From: Phlebotomus papatasi | Taxonomy: Eukaryota; Arthropoda; Insecta; Diptera; Psychodidae | Reading direction: 5' to 3' | Length of the DNA: 64,000 bases | Assembly: GCF_024763615.1 (NCBI RefSeq) | Contig: NC_077222.1 | Coordinates: 77,376,001 to 77,440,000, forward strand | Shown: positions 53,572 through 64,000 of the stretch, piece by piece | Numbering within the stretch: position 1 is the first letter of the stretch | Layout: every line of letters begins with the position of its first letter | Position numbers and translations under genes: made by a program | The notes under the pieces: generated by a model | Databases searched by the model: none | Told to the model about the DNA's origin: nothing | What the model saw: the letters and a program-made list of their open reading frames with translations, nothing else

Positions 53572-56500
53572 ATGGATGTTACGCCCCTCTTTAAGGCCTG
53601 TGTCAAGACAATGCGTCTGAAGAATAAATCCCTGCCTGTACCGGACAAAAATCGCATTCTCAAAAAGCGTCCCGTCACCACGGACGTGGACTTCAATGGC
53701 CGGTCGAAGGATATTCGGTACAAAATCACGCAATTGAGGGATTTCTTGGTAGAAAATCGGGCTGCTTACATGAAATTCGCTTGCCACTTGAAGAACTCAG
53801 CTCAGATGAGCGATGAAGAAAGAGATTTGATAGACCAAGAGTGCGAGAAGGTGATAAACTTCTGTTCACAGTTGATCCTCGATTTCCGCCAAGATTGCCG
53901 CAGCATTGAAAAAAAGTCACCACAGCAGATGCGGGAACACATGAGAATAGTCCTGGAAACTCTAACAGAATACCTAAAGACCATTAATGATTTCCACATG
54001 CGACAGAAGAAGCACCGGGTTCAGAGAGAATTGGAAACTTACAAGTTCATCAAGCTAGAATCAGACAAGAGGAAGATCCCAGTGATGCCATTCACAGCAC
54101 CAAAAGCTGCAAAGAGTGACAGTGAGAGAGATTCAGCAGAGGAGGAGGATGAAGATATGCCACTAGATCGGTCGGATGAGGAGAAAAAGAAGGATTCGCT
54201 AAAGGAGAGGAAATCTCTCTCAGGACGATTGTCGCTGGATGAAGAGATCGCCCACAATCAGTCTTCCTACGATGAAGGAGACAAACTCAGTGCCGAGGAT
54301 ATTCAGATGTTTGAATCGGAGAATGTACAGCTGTATCATGAGCTTCAGGGATTGGCTGAGGAAGTGGAACAGATTGAGAGGAATGTCGTGGACATTGCTC
54401 AGTTGCAGGACATCTTCACCGAAAAGGTTTGTTTACTCATTTATTTATTTATTTATTTATTTATCGAAAATAGTTATGCTAGGCGCACAATAACTTTTGC
54501 TTTGAAAATATGTTTTTGACTTTTCAATGAGAGAGAAAGAGATCTAAATAGTCGTCCCACTCATCCTCATAGGCATTTCCGATAAAATTTTAGGGGAATA
54601 GGGGTTAGCTAGGGAGTAGGGGCTCCAGGGGGTAGATGTTAGCCATTACTCTAAGTAATATTCTTTTAGAAAGTACTATAATTCCAATTCCTTGTTAAAA
54701 AAACTAGCGGAGGCGAGATTTGATATCTAGCCCTTTGAATGCGAATTGGTTAAAAATATTTTAAAATTTGTAAGGGTTAAGGTTTGTAAAAAGAACGTTT
54801 TTCTACATTAAATTAAAAAAAAAAACACATGACATCGATGAAAAACATGCTTGTAAAAAAAGAACATTGAAAATCTTTCTTTTCATAGTAATAATTATAA
54901 GCGGAATAGTAGAGTTTAAAAAGCTCAAGATCAAATCTTGGCTTCCTCCACAGAAGTTTGAGATTGTTTGATTTTTTTTTTTTACTTTTTTTTTAGCGGA
55001 AAGAAATTGTTTAGCCAGAATATTCTTTTTTTTTAACTTAACAGAAAAAAAATTATATTTTATTATGTTGTTGAAAGTGCATTATCATAAGTCTGTTCTA
55101 TTTTGTCACCATGACTTTATTTAAATATAAAAAACAAACTGTCGCTAAATACTTAAAAAAATGAAAAAAAAAAAGATTTGAGGCGAGATTTGATACCGAA
55201 CTCTTTCAGTTCGCGTATGTTAGTCATCATAATTTTTTTCTACACTCCTATTGCTTTTAGGGAGGTTAGCTGTATCAACTAGAGCCTTTGAGTATACTAT
55301 ACAATAAGAGTTTAATATGCTCCAAAAAATATTTTTTATTAAATATTTAAAAAAAAAACAATTCTGTAACATTTCCAATCATCCTCTTTAATTGCTTATT
55401 CCACCATTATTTTTTTTATATTTATGCACTTGCAAAGCTTCCTGTTACACAAAAATTAAATTCAAAATTCACATTTTTAAAATTTTGCACAATTTAAATA
55501 AAATATCCAAAGAAATCAATGGGCATCCTTTTGTAAAAAATACTTAACTCTATTCCAAACAAGTTTTTGCAATATACAAACATTTATTTTTAAATTTTGG
55601 GTTGCATTGTATATTGGGTTGTTACAAAAATATGGACCTTTTACTAAAACTTTGCAAAAAAGCAAATTAGCATTTGAATGAAATCGGAAAATGTAATAAA
55701 TTTTACCAGTATTCGAAAGATTATATATTTTTTTAAAGACTTTAAAAGTTTTGAAGTTTTAATTGGAAGTTTAAAAGAAGCTTTGAAGTTTTTACTGGAA
55801 AAATTTCTTACGGATAATTATTGCTGTAACTGTAATTTGTGCTCGTATAATTTTTCATGCCCTTGAATATTAATTTTTCTTTAAAACTCTAGAAATTTCT
55901 AGAAATTATGCTAACCAGAACTGGTTTCAATTTAAAAAAAAAAATGAAAAAGTTTTTAAGGCAAAATTTCAAAAAGTACCTACCTACTTTTATTATTAAG
56001 ATTTTTTTATCTTACATTCTGTAAATTTAATAAATCCCTCAGTTTTCTAATAAGTCTTCAATCGTTAAATCTTGAAATCTGTCATTGAACATTTCGTTTA
56101 TATTTTCCGATTAAGGTGTTTAATGTTAACTCTTTGATTAGATTACCCGGGTTACCGGTGACCAATAGAGAAAATCTGTTTTTCTAACTATCTAATCTAA
56201 ATTCAATTCTGTCTAATGTTTTTACATAATCGTAAAATGGTTGTAGGAATCTTAATTTTTTTTTTCAAATCTTTAACTATTATGTAAGAGTGAGGAATTT
56301 TAAGGTTGATTGGGTCACCAGTGACCCAATCCTACGATTCCTACGATCTTCTAAAATCTAAAGCTCTGTTATGCTATAAAAAATATTTAGAGACGGATGT
56401 ATTGCACTCAATCGGGATTTAATCGGTAAAGTAACTCGAAAAATGATTTATTTTGTTTAAAAATTTTTATTTATTGGTTGTATATATTTTTTCGATCTAG

Positions 56501-58093
56501 CTAGAGGCTAAACAGTGATAGATATCGACTTCTAGTTTTCGATTAGGCACCATAAGTCTATAGTTTTAATCTATAGTCAGGTTTTTTGGTTTCCTTTATT
56601 TTCGAATATGTTTTGAAGGTAGTCTATGCAAACTTTCGTCCATGACCGGAACTATTTTCGACATCGAATTTTCGAAGGACAAAGTTTAACCACTTGGAGC
56701 GACTTGGAGGGCTTATTTTTCAATCGATTTGTTTAAATTTGGAAAACTAAACGGAAGTGAACGTGGGTAAAAAAACGCGCGAAAGATAATACACGGACAG
56801 ATCCAGGGGCATGATATTTCCTATCTTTCCCATATGTTTCTAGCGAGCCGAAAAAATTTTTGAGTTTATTAGCTATTTTCTGTCATTGTACAATGAATTA
56901 GTAAAAAATATTAATACAAAATAAAAGCCAATTTAATAACGAAGAGGCAACCGAAAACTCTAAATTGGCAATCTACGTAGTTTTGGCGATATCTTGTGAA
57001 ATGTGTACGAAAACAGGGAAAAAATTACACTAAAACTGGTCGCATTTTTCAGAGCTAATGTCACTCCCCTGGACAGATCTATCTCACGAGTTCGAGCATT
57101 TCGTAAAGCCAGAACGCTTTGCCATCTCTTTTTCATTATAGTTAAGAAGTGAAATGCTATAATTTTTACATTTTTAAAAACATTGCAAATTTTTATTCAA
57201 ATTGAAAATGCAGAATTCTACAAGTCCCTCGCTTTGAATAAAAATCGGGTTTTTTTTTTAATGTAAAAAGGTTTTTTGAAGTCCTTTTTATGTATTACAC
57301 ATTTTTTCTTTTAAGCCTTTAAGGACGATTGTATCACCGATGCTCCAAATGAAATAGAAAAATTATACAAGATTTTTTTAATAGTAGAATAGATCTTTAT
57401 TTTTTTGGTGAAAATACAGTAGACTCTCGCTGAATCGGCTCTTTTTCATTCGGGCGAAAAATGTTGTTGACAATTTTCACGTTTAATTAAGAAGCTAATT
57501 TGCTCAAATTCGCAGTATAGTTCTTCCTATTTTATCGTGATTCTTTATAATTGAGCGCTTTTTATGGAATTTACAAAGGCTTTGACGCCCAAATCTCTCA
57601 ATAATTCGGATGTCATTTTGCCCCAAATGCCCAATTGAGAGAGAGTCTATTGTGGTTTCCAATTTTTCGTGGTAAACGGAGAGTCAATTAAAGGGCTCGA
57701 ACCACAGGGCTCTGTGTAGCAAAGTAAGGGCTTTATTTGCAGAGAAATGGATAGTGTTATGCATGTTCCGACCTCTGAGCTTTTTTTCACTTGAAATCAT
57801 CGACCATATGAAAAATATTTTGTAAATTTTCGTAATAAATTGTAATTTTGTTTTAAAAAGGGCAATCAAGCAAGCAATACTTACCGTTGAATTTTCGCAT
57901 TCAGGTGACTCTCCAGAAGGCTGATATTGAGAGAATTTCCAATACAGTCGTGGGAACGACTGAGAACGTCAAAGACGCCAATGAGCAGATAAAGCAAGCA
58001 ATTCAGAGAAATGCCGGACTCAGGGTATGGATACTCTTCTTTCTTCTCGTCATGTCCTTTAGCCTACTTTTCCTTGACTGGTACAATGATTAA
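53572..58093 (+). CDS. Syx18: Syntaxin 18 (ER Qa-SNARE)
   Basis: Two exons, 53572-54426 and 57905-58093, joined in phase 0 across a 3.5-kb intron; 347 aa, the usual length. The N-terminus MDVTPLFKACVKTMRLKNKS with the following DFNGRSKDIRYKI and ITQLRDFL segments is the syntaxin-18 N-terminal helical domain. An acidic, Ser/Lys-rich linker lies at about 180-240. The SNARE helix runs about 255-320 (LQDIFTEKVTLQKADIERIS), with the zero-layer Gln at about 289. A single C-terminal anchor (VWILFFLLVMSFSLLFL, about 326-342) is followed by DWYND. It is the Qa-SNARE of the ER complex with Sec20 and Use1 that receives Golgi-derived COPI vesicles. The first ATG after a stop-free but Met-less leader is used. 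AATAAA overlaps the stop. Confidence 0.95.
54427..56479. other. Syntaxin 18 intron, AT-rich, one MITE fragment
   Basis: 54476-54575 carries a half copy of the GCGCACAATAAC MITE family (TTATGCTAGGCGCACAATAA). The rest is very A/T-rich with homopolymers, and nothing else is recognised. Confidence 0.5.
56480..57130 (+). repeat. Dispersed repeat family R1 copy in the syntaxin 18 intron
   Basis: Contains 'gaggctaaacagtgatagat', 'tttcgaatatgttttgaagg', 'aaagtttaaccacttgg', and the B-box-like 'ctcacgagttcgagcatttc' (57088), in the same order as the copy at 59160-60340. Confidence 0.55.
57417..57653. mobile_element. Pogo-like MITE with CAGTAGACTCTC ends, copy 2
   Basis: Same family as 38711-38944; left end CAGTAGACTCTCGCTGAATC, right end slightly decayed (GAGAGTCTATTG). 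Confidence 0.65.
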
Positions 58094-58162
58094 TAAATCG
58101 TACAAGGCTAGGTGCTTTTATCAAAAAAATTGTTTTATTTCGGTGAAAATTTTCCGCGAGAA

Positions 58163-58487
58163 ATGTCAGCATTTGAATATAGTTCTGGTTCTGAGGAGTC
58201 CCAGTCCCAGGACTCCCAAATTTCCTCGGATCCTCTGAATTCCTGTAAGTTAATACTGAGAGGTAAACCTTTTTTGCCACAAATGTCCCGGAATAAAAGC
58301 TAGAATGATTTTTTCTTCAAAAGGTCTGCAAGGAATTGAGGCAATTGTCCTTTCCCTGACTGAGTTCCTCAGTCAAAAGCTAGAACATTGCGAAAAGATG
58401 CTCCTGGCCATTAAGCAGCAAAAGGAACAGCACTTCAGGGACTGCAGGCATGAGCATATTCTAGATTTAGATGGAGACATGGCATAA
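58163..58487 (+). CDS. Small two-exon protein of unknown function
   Basis: Exon 1 is 58163-58244, exon 2 is 58324-58487, with a 79-nt intron (CCT/GTAAGT ... CAAAAG); 81 aa. The first third is Ser/Glu/Gln-rich (SAFEYSSGSEESQSQDSQIS). The rest is a predicted amphipathic helix with heptad-like leucines (GIEAIVLSLTEFLSQKLEHC, EKMLLAIKQQKEQHF) suited to a coiled coil, then an acidic end HILDLDGDMA. No membrane segment or signal peptide. It starts only 70 bp after the syntaxin 18 stop and ends 138 bp from the transketolase stop, so it is tightly packed. I do not recognise the family. The clean splice sites and helix argue for a real gene. Confidence 0.65.
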
Positions 58488-58625
58488 AAAACTGTGAAAA
58501 TGTGTGATTTTATTTAAAAGCAAAGAAAAAAAAGCAATATAAAAGAGGGTCATTGACGCCACCCAACCCAAGAGAAAGATATTTTTTTTGTGTGAGATAA
58601 TGCTCCAGTGAAATCCATCGCATTC

Positions 58626-61600
58626 TTAGAGCTTCAGAATATCCGCCACGGCTGCCACGATGCAGCGTGCTGAGATGCCAAAGAGATCAATCAGGACATT
58701 CGGTGGTCCAGATCTTGGCACCTTGGACACTGCCAATTGCTTCACTACAACATTTCTCTGCTGAGCCAGAGCAGACATCACTGCCTCTCCCAAGCCTCCC
58801 TCCCTGTAGTGATCCTCCACGGTGATAACTCTGCCTCCGCACTGCTGTGCATTGGCAATAATGGCCTCCTGATCCAGTGGCTTGACGGTGAATGGATCGA
58901 GGATGCGCACGTGAATTCCAGACTTTTCGAGCTCATTGGCAGCATTGATGGCTTCATAGAGAGTTATTCCAGCTCCCACAATCAACACTTGATCATTCTG
59001 AGACTTCCTCACGATCTTCGCCTTTCCAATCTGCAGAAGAAAATCAACTTTTTGGTAAGTCTCAATTTTTTTCTCTTTTCTAGCTTTAATTCTTTAGGAG
59101 GGAATTAAATTACTTTTCGAATACTGCTTAAAACCAACTCTTTTCAAATTTATCACAATTCTATAGATCAAACGGTAAGAGATATCGAATTTTGATCTTC
59201 GATAACCCCCTCATAAGTCGATGTCATCTCGAGAATATTTTTTATCGTCCCAACCCTCTTTCTCACGCAAAACCATGTTTTTTTGGTTTATTTCGAAAAC
59301 GGCTCCACAGAGTTTATTTTCGGATATGTTTTGGAGGTAGCCCAGGAGAATATTTTGTCCATACACAACTATGACCGAAAAAAATCAACATTGAATTTTT
59401 GAAAGTCAAAGTTTAGCCAGTCTGGAGGGCCTACTTCTCCACCGATTTGGTTAAATTTAGATTTTTTGGAAAGGTCTTGAAATTTCCAACCCGGCTACAT
59501 CGGTCACAATCGATAATGAATCGGTAAAAAAACACTTGTAAATTACTCAACTTTTAAAAGTATTTTTTTCTGTCAGCAAACTTATAATCCAATTAGAGGC
59601 CAAACGGTAAGATACGAATTTCCGATCTTCGGAAGACCCCTCCCCCATAATACGGGGTTTAGACCTAAGGCTTAGCCATATGACTTAACTGCTATAATTT
59701 CTTTTCAGTCGAGATTTCTTGGAAAAAATTTACGGAGGATTGAATTATTGATGGCAAATGTTCTATTAGATTCCAAAAAACCAATAAAATTGGTTGTTAT
59801 ATAGGATTTTGAGACCTTCGGGAACTGGGCTAAACCTCTAGTCTGAAGACCGTTTAAGTCAAACCAAAGGATCATCATTTTGATTTTTATTTCCCCCCAC
59901 CCCCTCTAACCCCACCAAAACCATGTTATTTTTGTTTTTTTTTCGAAAATGACTCCTATGATTTCTTTTATTTTTGGATATGTTTTGAAGGTGGTTCGGG
60001 CGAACATTTTCTCCAAACATACCTATGACCTAAAAAATCGCCATCTTGAATTTTTGAAGTTTAAGGTTTATCCACTCTAGAGGACCTATTTTTCAACCGA
60101 TTTGGGTTAATTTGGATTTTTTGGAAAGGTCTTGAAATTTCCAATCTGGCTGCATCGGTCTTTATCGCTAAAGTACTCGTAATTGACTTGACAGATTTTC
60201 TTTTTCTCGAATATCTTTAGAAGGTAGCCCTGTAGCCCATAGTTGAACATTTCGTTTTATAACTGAAAAAATTGTTCACATCAAATTTTCGAACGTCAAA
60301 GCTCAACCTCTCTGAAGGGCCTAATTTCCAACTTATTTGATAAAATTTGGATGTGTTTTCGAAAACGGCTCGAACAATTTATTTTTGTTTCTATTTAAAA
60401 AGTTTCAAAGTAAATATTTCATCAGTGCCAACCTCTTCAATTCATTCCTGTTTAGGTACTTTAAAATTATTTCAGTGCTAGTATTTATGAGGTAACCCTC
60501 CCTAAATTTATTATCAAATACTTAAAAATTCGTACTATCTTATAAACTTTCAATTTCAGAGTGTTTTTCTGATAATTTATGGGCCAGTACTGGCCCATAA
60601 ATAGTAGTAAACCGTTATTACGGAGCCGACGGAGACAATAACTGTGCGTAAAAGATAATAGAGAACTCTATTTCGTGAGTTCGAGTATCCCTTAAAGCTG
60701 GGATGTTTTAACGATCATTAAAATCGGTCAACAATATCAAATTTAGCAATTAAATTTTTTGATAATTTGTTTTTCTTTCAATTTCTAAACACGTAAAATC
60801 CCATAGTGTTGATGATTTATCGCAAGTCAAAATCAAAGTAATAAAACACCAGTAAGACACTTAATAATCAAAAAATTCTGGAATAAAAAATCGATAGAAT
60901 TTAACGAGAATATGTTTAACATTTTAGTCAGTCGCCAACATTTGCACATTTTTTTTATTATTTCATACACAGAAATTAGTTATCTGAATAATCATGTGAG
61001 ATAATGGTTTCTCATCCTTCTTATCTGTATACAGACTTGGTAAATAACTTAAATATGCAACTTAAGATTATTCTTGATTATTGTACCTTCTTATCTATTC
61101 CATAAACTTGGCAATTATTCCGGTTACGATTAAAAAAAAAGAATCAAAAACAAATTCAATAATCTCATACATCACACCATTTCTCTTTTATCCGAGATGC
61201 TTTTTTCTCTTGTAGAGAGAGAGAGAGAAGTGAAATTAGTTTTATAATAAAAATTTATTCATGTGAAAATTTGTAAATTTACGCATTAAATGGATATTTT
61301 GCATGTACAATCTGAATAGAGGGTTTTGCAACGCTAAGACGGCGGCGGTGGAAACCTACAAATTTCTCAAATTGTTAAAAAAAAATTATCAAAAAAGCGA
61401 GAAATTGTGAAAACCTGCACAATGTTTCCACATTTTGACTTTTTCTTCTCGTATTTAGTTAGACAACTAAAATTTTGTTGACAATTTTCACGCTTGATTT
61501 TGAAGCAAATTTAATCAAATTTGCTCTAGTTGTTCTTATTTTATCGTGATTCTTTATAATTGAACACGTTTTGTGAAATTTACAATGACTTTGACGCCCA

Positions 61601-64000
61601 AATCACTCGATAACTCGGATGATTTTGCCCCAAATGCCCAATTGAGAGAGTCTAATGTACTAACATTAAATAAAAAACAATGCCTGGATTTCGAAATATT
61701 CGACATTGAAATTTCTAAAATGAATTTAACGATTAAACGGACCGTTGACTAATTTTGTATGAAGTTGCGGGGTGTCAGAAGAGTTGTAGTACTTTCACCT
61801 CGGACCACAAAATCTGAGATTGTAAAGAATCTCAGCTAACAGTTTCTTTAAATCAGTTCCGGTTTTCGAGATATTTTTTTTATTGAAGTGACTAAAAGGG
61901 TTAAATTTCTAAAAGAGGTTTGAAACGAGGATACAGCGTCTCTGGTGTCGGTTTTACCAACTTCATTAATTCTACTGAATTGTCAATTATTTAAAGGTTA
62001 ATTACCTTTCCCTGATCAATAATTCAAGTATGTTCAGGATAATTGGAGCTATAGGGCAAATGTCCTAATTCAAAACCATTTCCAGACGCTTTAACTTTGA
62101 CAGAAGATTCAATACATTAAGTTCATATTTTTTCTAAAGAGAATTACATAAATTTGCTCCTACACTCTTCTAGAATGTTACTGTTTAGTGAAAATTCTTT
62201 AGTTATAATTTGAAAACTTCTTAAATACAAGAAAAATACGCGAGTGCAAAATGCTTCTATTAGAAACAAATTAATCCAAATGGAGACAAGAGAAAGTTTC
62301 TAATTGGAGACAAACAGTGTAAGTGAAACCGCGACGACAGACTTCCAAAACCTCGTAGAGTTGCTCTTGAGTGCAGGATTTGTTGTTATTCCTGGTCTTT
62401 TTTCCTTTCCCATCTAAATCAATAGGAAAATCTCTCCAAAAAAAATCATATTTCTGGGGTTTCCTATTGAAGCATTTGCAGACACTTCAGAAAAACCATT
62501 TTTGTTCACGAAATAGGTAATTATTTCATTTGAAAACTTCACGTACCGTTAAGAATGAAGATTAGCATTGAATTTAACTAAAATTACCCAGGAATGTGAC
62601 ATTAAATGTTATGCTCAACGCACAATAAATTTTGTTTAGTAAACATGTTCTTTGCATTTCAATGAGAATGAGTGAAATCTACATCTAGTCATCTCGCTCA
62701 TTCTCATGGGAAATTTTGAAAACATGTTTACGAACAAAAGCTATTGTGTGCTGGTCATTAAACAAAACGAATAAACAACAGTCACCTTATTGTGTGTTTT
62801 TCATTGGAAAACATGGTCGATCGATGAAAAATTCGATGGTGAAAAGGTACACTTTTAATTTTTCTGAGAAATTAACAAATTAAAATTTGTTAATATGAAT
62901 GGATTTGCGCTTTATTTGGAGCAAAATTAACTAAATAATGAAACTGTGGTATAGAAAATATATAAAAATAATAATTTAGTACTGTATTTATCGTGAAAAC
63001 AATGACGTTTCCATTTGGAGTAGCGAAAAATTTCCATTTGGAGCAGGTTTTGAATTAGCTTAATTTACCATAGTCGCCTAATAACTAAAAACAACAAAAA
63101 CGGGGTTTTGCCTAGATTCCAGGCGCAAAAACAAATTGAAATCAAATATTAGATGAGCACATATATTCTGTCACTAGAAGAGGTCGAAAGTTTGGAGTGG
63201 TATAACTCAGCTCCTGATGAACATAATTGGATGGGTGAACTATTGTTGGAAAGCTTGGTTCATTAGCTTTTAGAATCTGGTATATGTAGTCTGATATGAG
63301 TAAACCATGGTCATCCAGAACCATTTATGTCGAAGAAGACACTTTTTGCAACGTCTTTTTTGGCCATCTACTTCTGGCACCAGGAGTGACCCACAATTCT
63401 AACACATGGACTGTTCGTTAGAGGAACTCAAATGGTACAATTTGTGGAAGAAACTTTTTTTTTGGACATCTTACTTTTTTTATTCATCGACTTTTGCAAG
63501 ACCCTCCAAACTTTCGACCTCTTCTAGTGACAGAATATATGTGCTCATTTAATAATAAAAAAATATGTCTGGTTTCTGGTTAGAAATCGATAGAATATGT
63601 TTGAGTGAACTGGGACATTATAATAATTGTGATTTTGTAAGGATCACAGCCAAGTAAGAGCAAATTATTGATTTTCACGATAATTCCTGCAAAAACCACG
63701 AAGAATTCAAGGACATAGAATAGCTCTTGTAAACTTACCTGGAACACTTCGTCGTTGCGATAGATAACAGCAGTGTTGGGTCGTGATGTTCGGATGAAGC
63801 AGACTCCCTTCGTGTTGGCAGCAATCTCCACAGCCCGTTCACAGCTCACGGCATCCGAAGGATAGAAGACCGTACTGCCGGGAATTGTACGGAACATGGC
63901 AATGTCTTCAAGTCCCATCTGACTGGGTCCATCTTCGCCAATACTGACACCACAGTGGGAACCAACGAAATTAACATTGGTCTGGGAAATAGCACCCATG
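58626..64000 (-). CDS. TKT: Transketolase, C-terminal part (5' end beyond the window)
   Basis: Two exons are visible: 63739-64000 (continues past the edge) and 58626-59030, joined in phase 0 by a 4.7-kb intron. The upstream exon holds the end of the pyrimidine-binding domain: FVGSHCGVSIGEDGPSQMGL, whose Glu corresponds to the thiamine-diphosphate-activating glutamate of transketolases, then FRTIPGSTVFYPSDAVSCER and GVCFIRTSRPNTAVIY. The last exon is the C-terminal domain (VLIVGAGITLYEAINAANEL, ILDPFTVKPLD, VEDHYREGGLGEAVMSAL, VPRSGPPNVLIDLFGI). The enzyme moves two-carbon units between sugar phosphates in the cytosolic non-oxidative pentose phosphate pathway. The Met near the window edge is internal. 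Confidence 0.95.
59160..60340 (+). repeat. Dispersed repeat family R1, several overlapping copies
   Basis: The phrases 'aaacggtaagagatatcg', 'aaaaccatgtttttttgg', 'tttcgaaaacggctcc', 'ggaaaggtcttgaaatttcc' and 'ggctgcatcggtc' each occur twice or more (59165 and 59600; 59270 and 59930; 59466 and 60127), showing two partial copies in tandem. It lies in the transketolase intron. Confidence 0.55.
60341..61462. other. Transketolase intron stretch, nothing recognised
   Basis: AT-rich. A short palindrome 'gggccagtactggccc' is at 60581-60596 and a (GA)n run at 61216-61229. No gene. Confidence 0.45.
61463..61658. mobile_element. Pogo-like MITE, 5'-truncated copy
   Basis: Shares 'ttttgttgacaattttcacg', 'ttatcgtgattctttataat' and 'gccccaaatgcccaattgag' with the copies at 38711 and 57417 but lacks the left terminus. 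Confidence 0.6.
62054..63070 (+). mobile_element. 0.87-kb MITE 'CCAAATGG' family, copy 4, with nested insertion
   Basis: TA-flanked; starts GGGCAAATGTCCTAATTC, ends AGCTTAATTTACCA. Same orientation as copy 1. A 146-bp element is inserted at 62612-62757, which accounts for its greater length. Confidence 0.75.
62612..62757. mobile_element. MITE with GCTCAACGCACAATAA ends, nested
   Basis: Left TGCTCAACGCACAATAA, right inverse TATTGTGTGCTGGTCA, with TTA (or TA) duplicated on both sides. Same family as 34939-35224. Copy 1 (around 1452) shows the empty site. Confidence 0.7.
63153..63548. mobile_element. Element with perfect 44-bp terminal inverted repeats
   Basis: The left arm 63153-63196 starts ATGAGCACATATATTCTGTC; the right arm 63505-63548 is its exact reverse complement. 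Core ~308 bp, no recognisable protein. It lies in the transketolase intron close to the splice donor side. Confidence 0.7.

Noticed and set aside
63142..63324. Minus-strand frame inside the 44-bp inverted-repeat element
   Set aside because: No transposase motif could be recognised and part of the frame is simply the terminal repeat.

Overview
This is a eukaryotic nuclear window: AT-rich, with short GT-AG introns, AATAAA signals and dense transposon remnants. The proteins are animal and look most like insect orthologues (insect-type kynurenine aminotransferase, syntaxin 18, COX5A). The mosquito-like mix of TA-flanked MITEs, tRNA-derived SINEs and a Ty3/gypsy element suggests a dipteran, possibly a nematoceran such as a sand fly; that placement is inference.

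Layout. 2490-4056 (-): three-exon WD-repeat dynein-2 intermediate chain (DYNC2I2/WDR34-like), bracketed by inverted copies of one 0.87-kb MITE. 8698-40755 (-): an eight-exon, ~32-kb gene reconstructed here as R3HCC1/R3HCC1L-like (R3H domain at the N-terminus, RRM-like domain near the C-terminus). Its introns hold most of the repeats, including an antisense Ty3/gypsy LTR element at 14510-19527 with identical LTRs. 41061-42006 (+): MRNIP-like gene sharing a ~305-bp divergent promoter region with R3HCC1-like. 44985-45446 (+): COX5A. 45576-53010 (-): four-exon kynurenine aminotransferase, convergent with COX5A, with a ~5.9-kb intron containing giant palindromes. 53572-58093 (+): syntaxin 18, divergent from the aminotransferase. 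58163-58487 (+): a two-exon 81-aa gene that I do not recognise. 58626-64000 (-): last two exons of transketolase, whose 5' part lies beyond the right edge.

The genes are unrelated housekeeping functions (ciliary transport, RNA binding, DNA damage response, respiration, tryptophan catabolism, ER-Golgi fusion, pentose phosphate pathway) and form no pathway. The more unusual content is the repeat landscape. At least ten sequence-unrelated families share one design: a TA target site, termini usually beginning GGG, and a short family-specific word repeated directly near the ends and inverted at the other end. One intronic copy carries a ~423-bp-arm hairpin and has been invaded by a second, nearly fully palindromic Tc1-like element.
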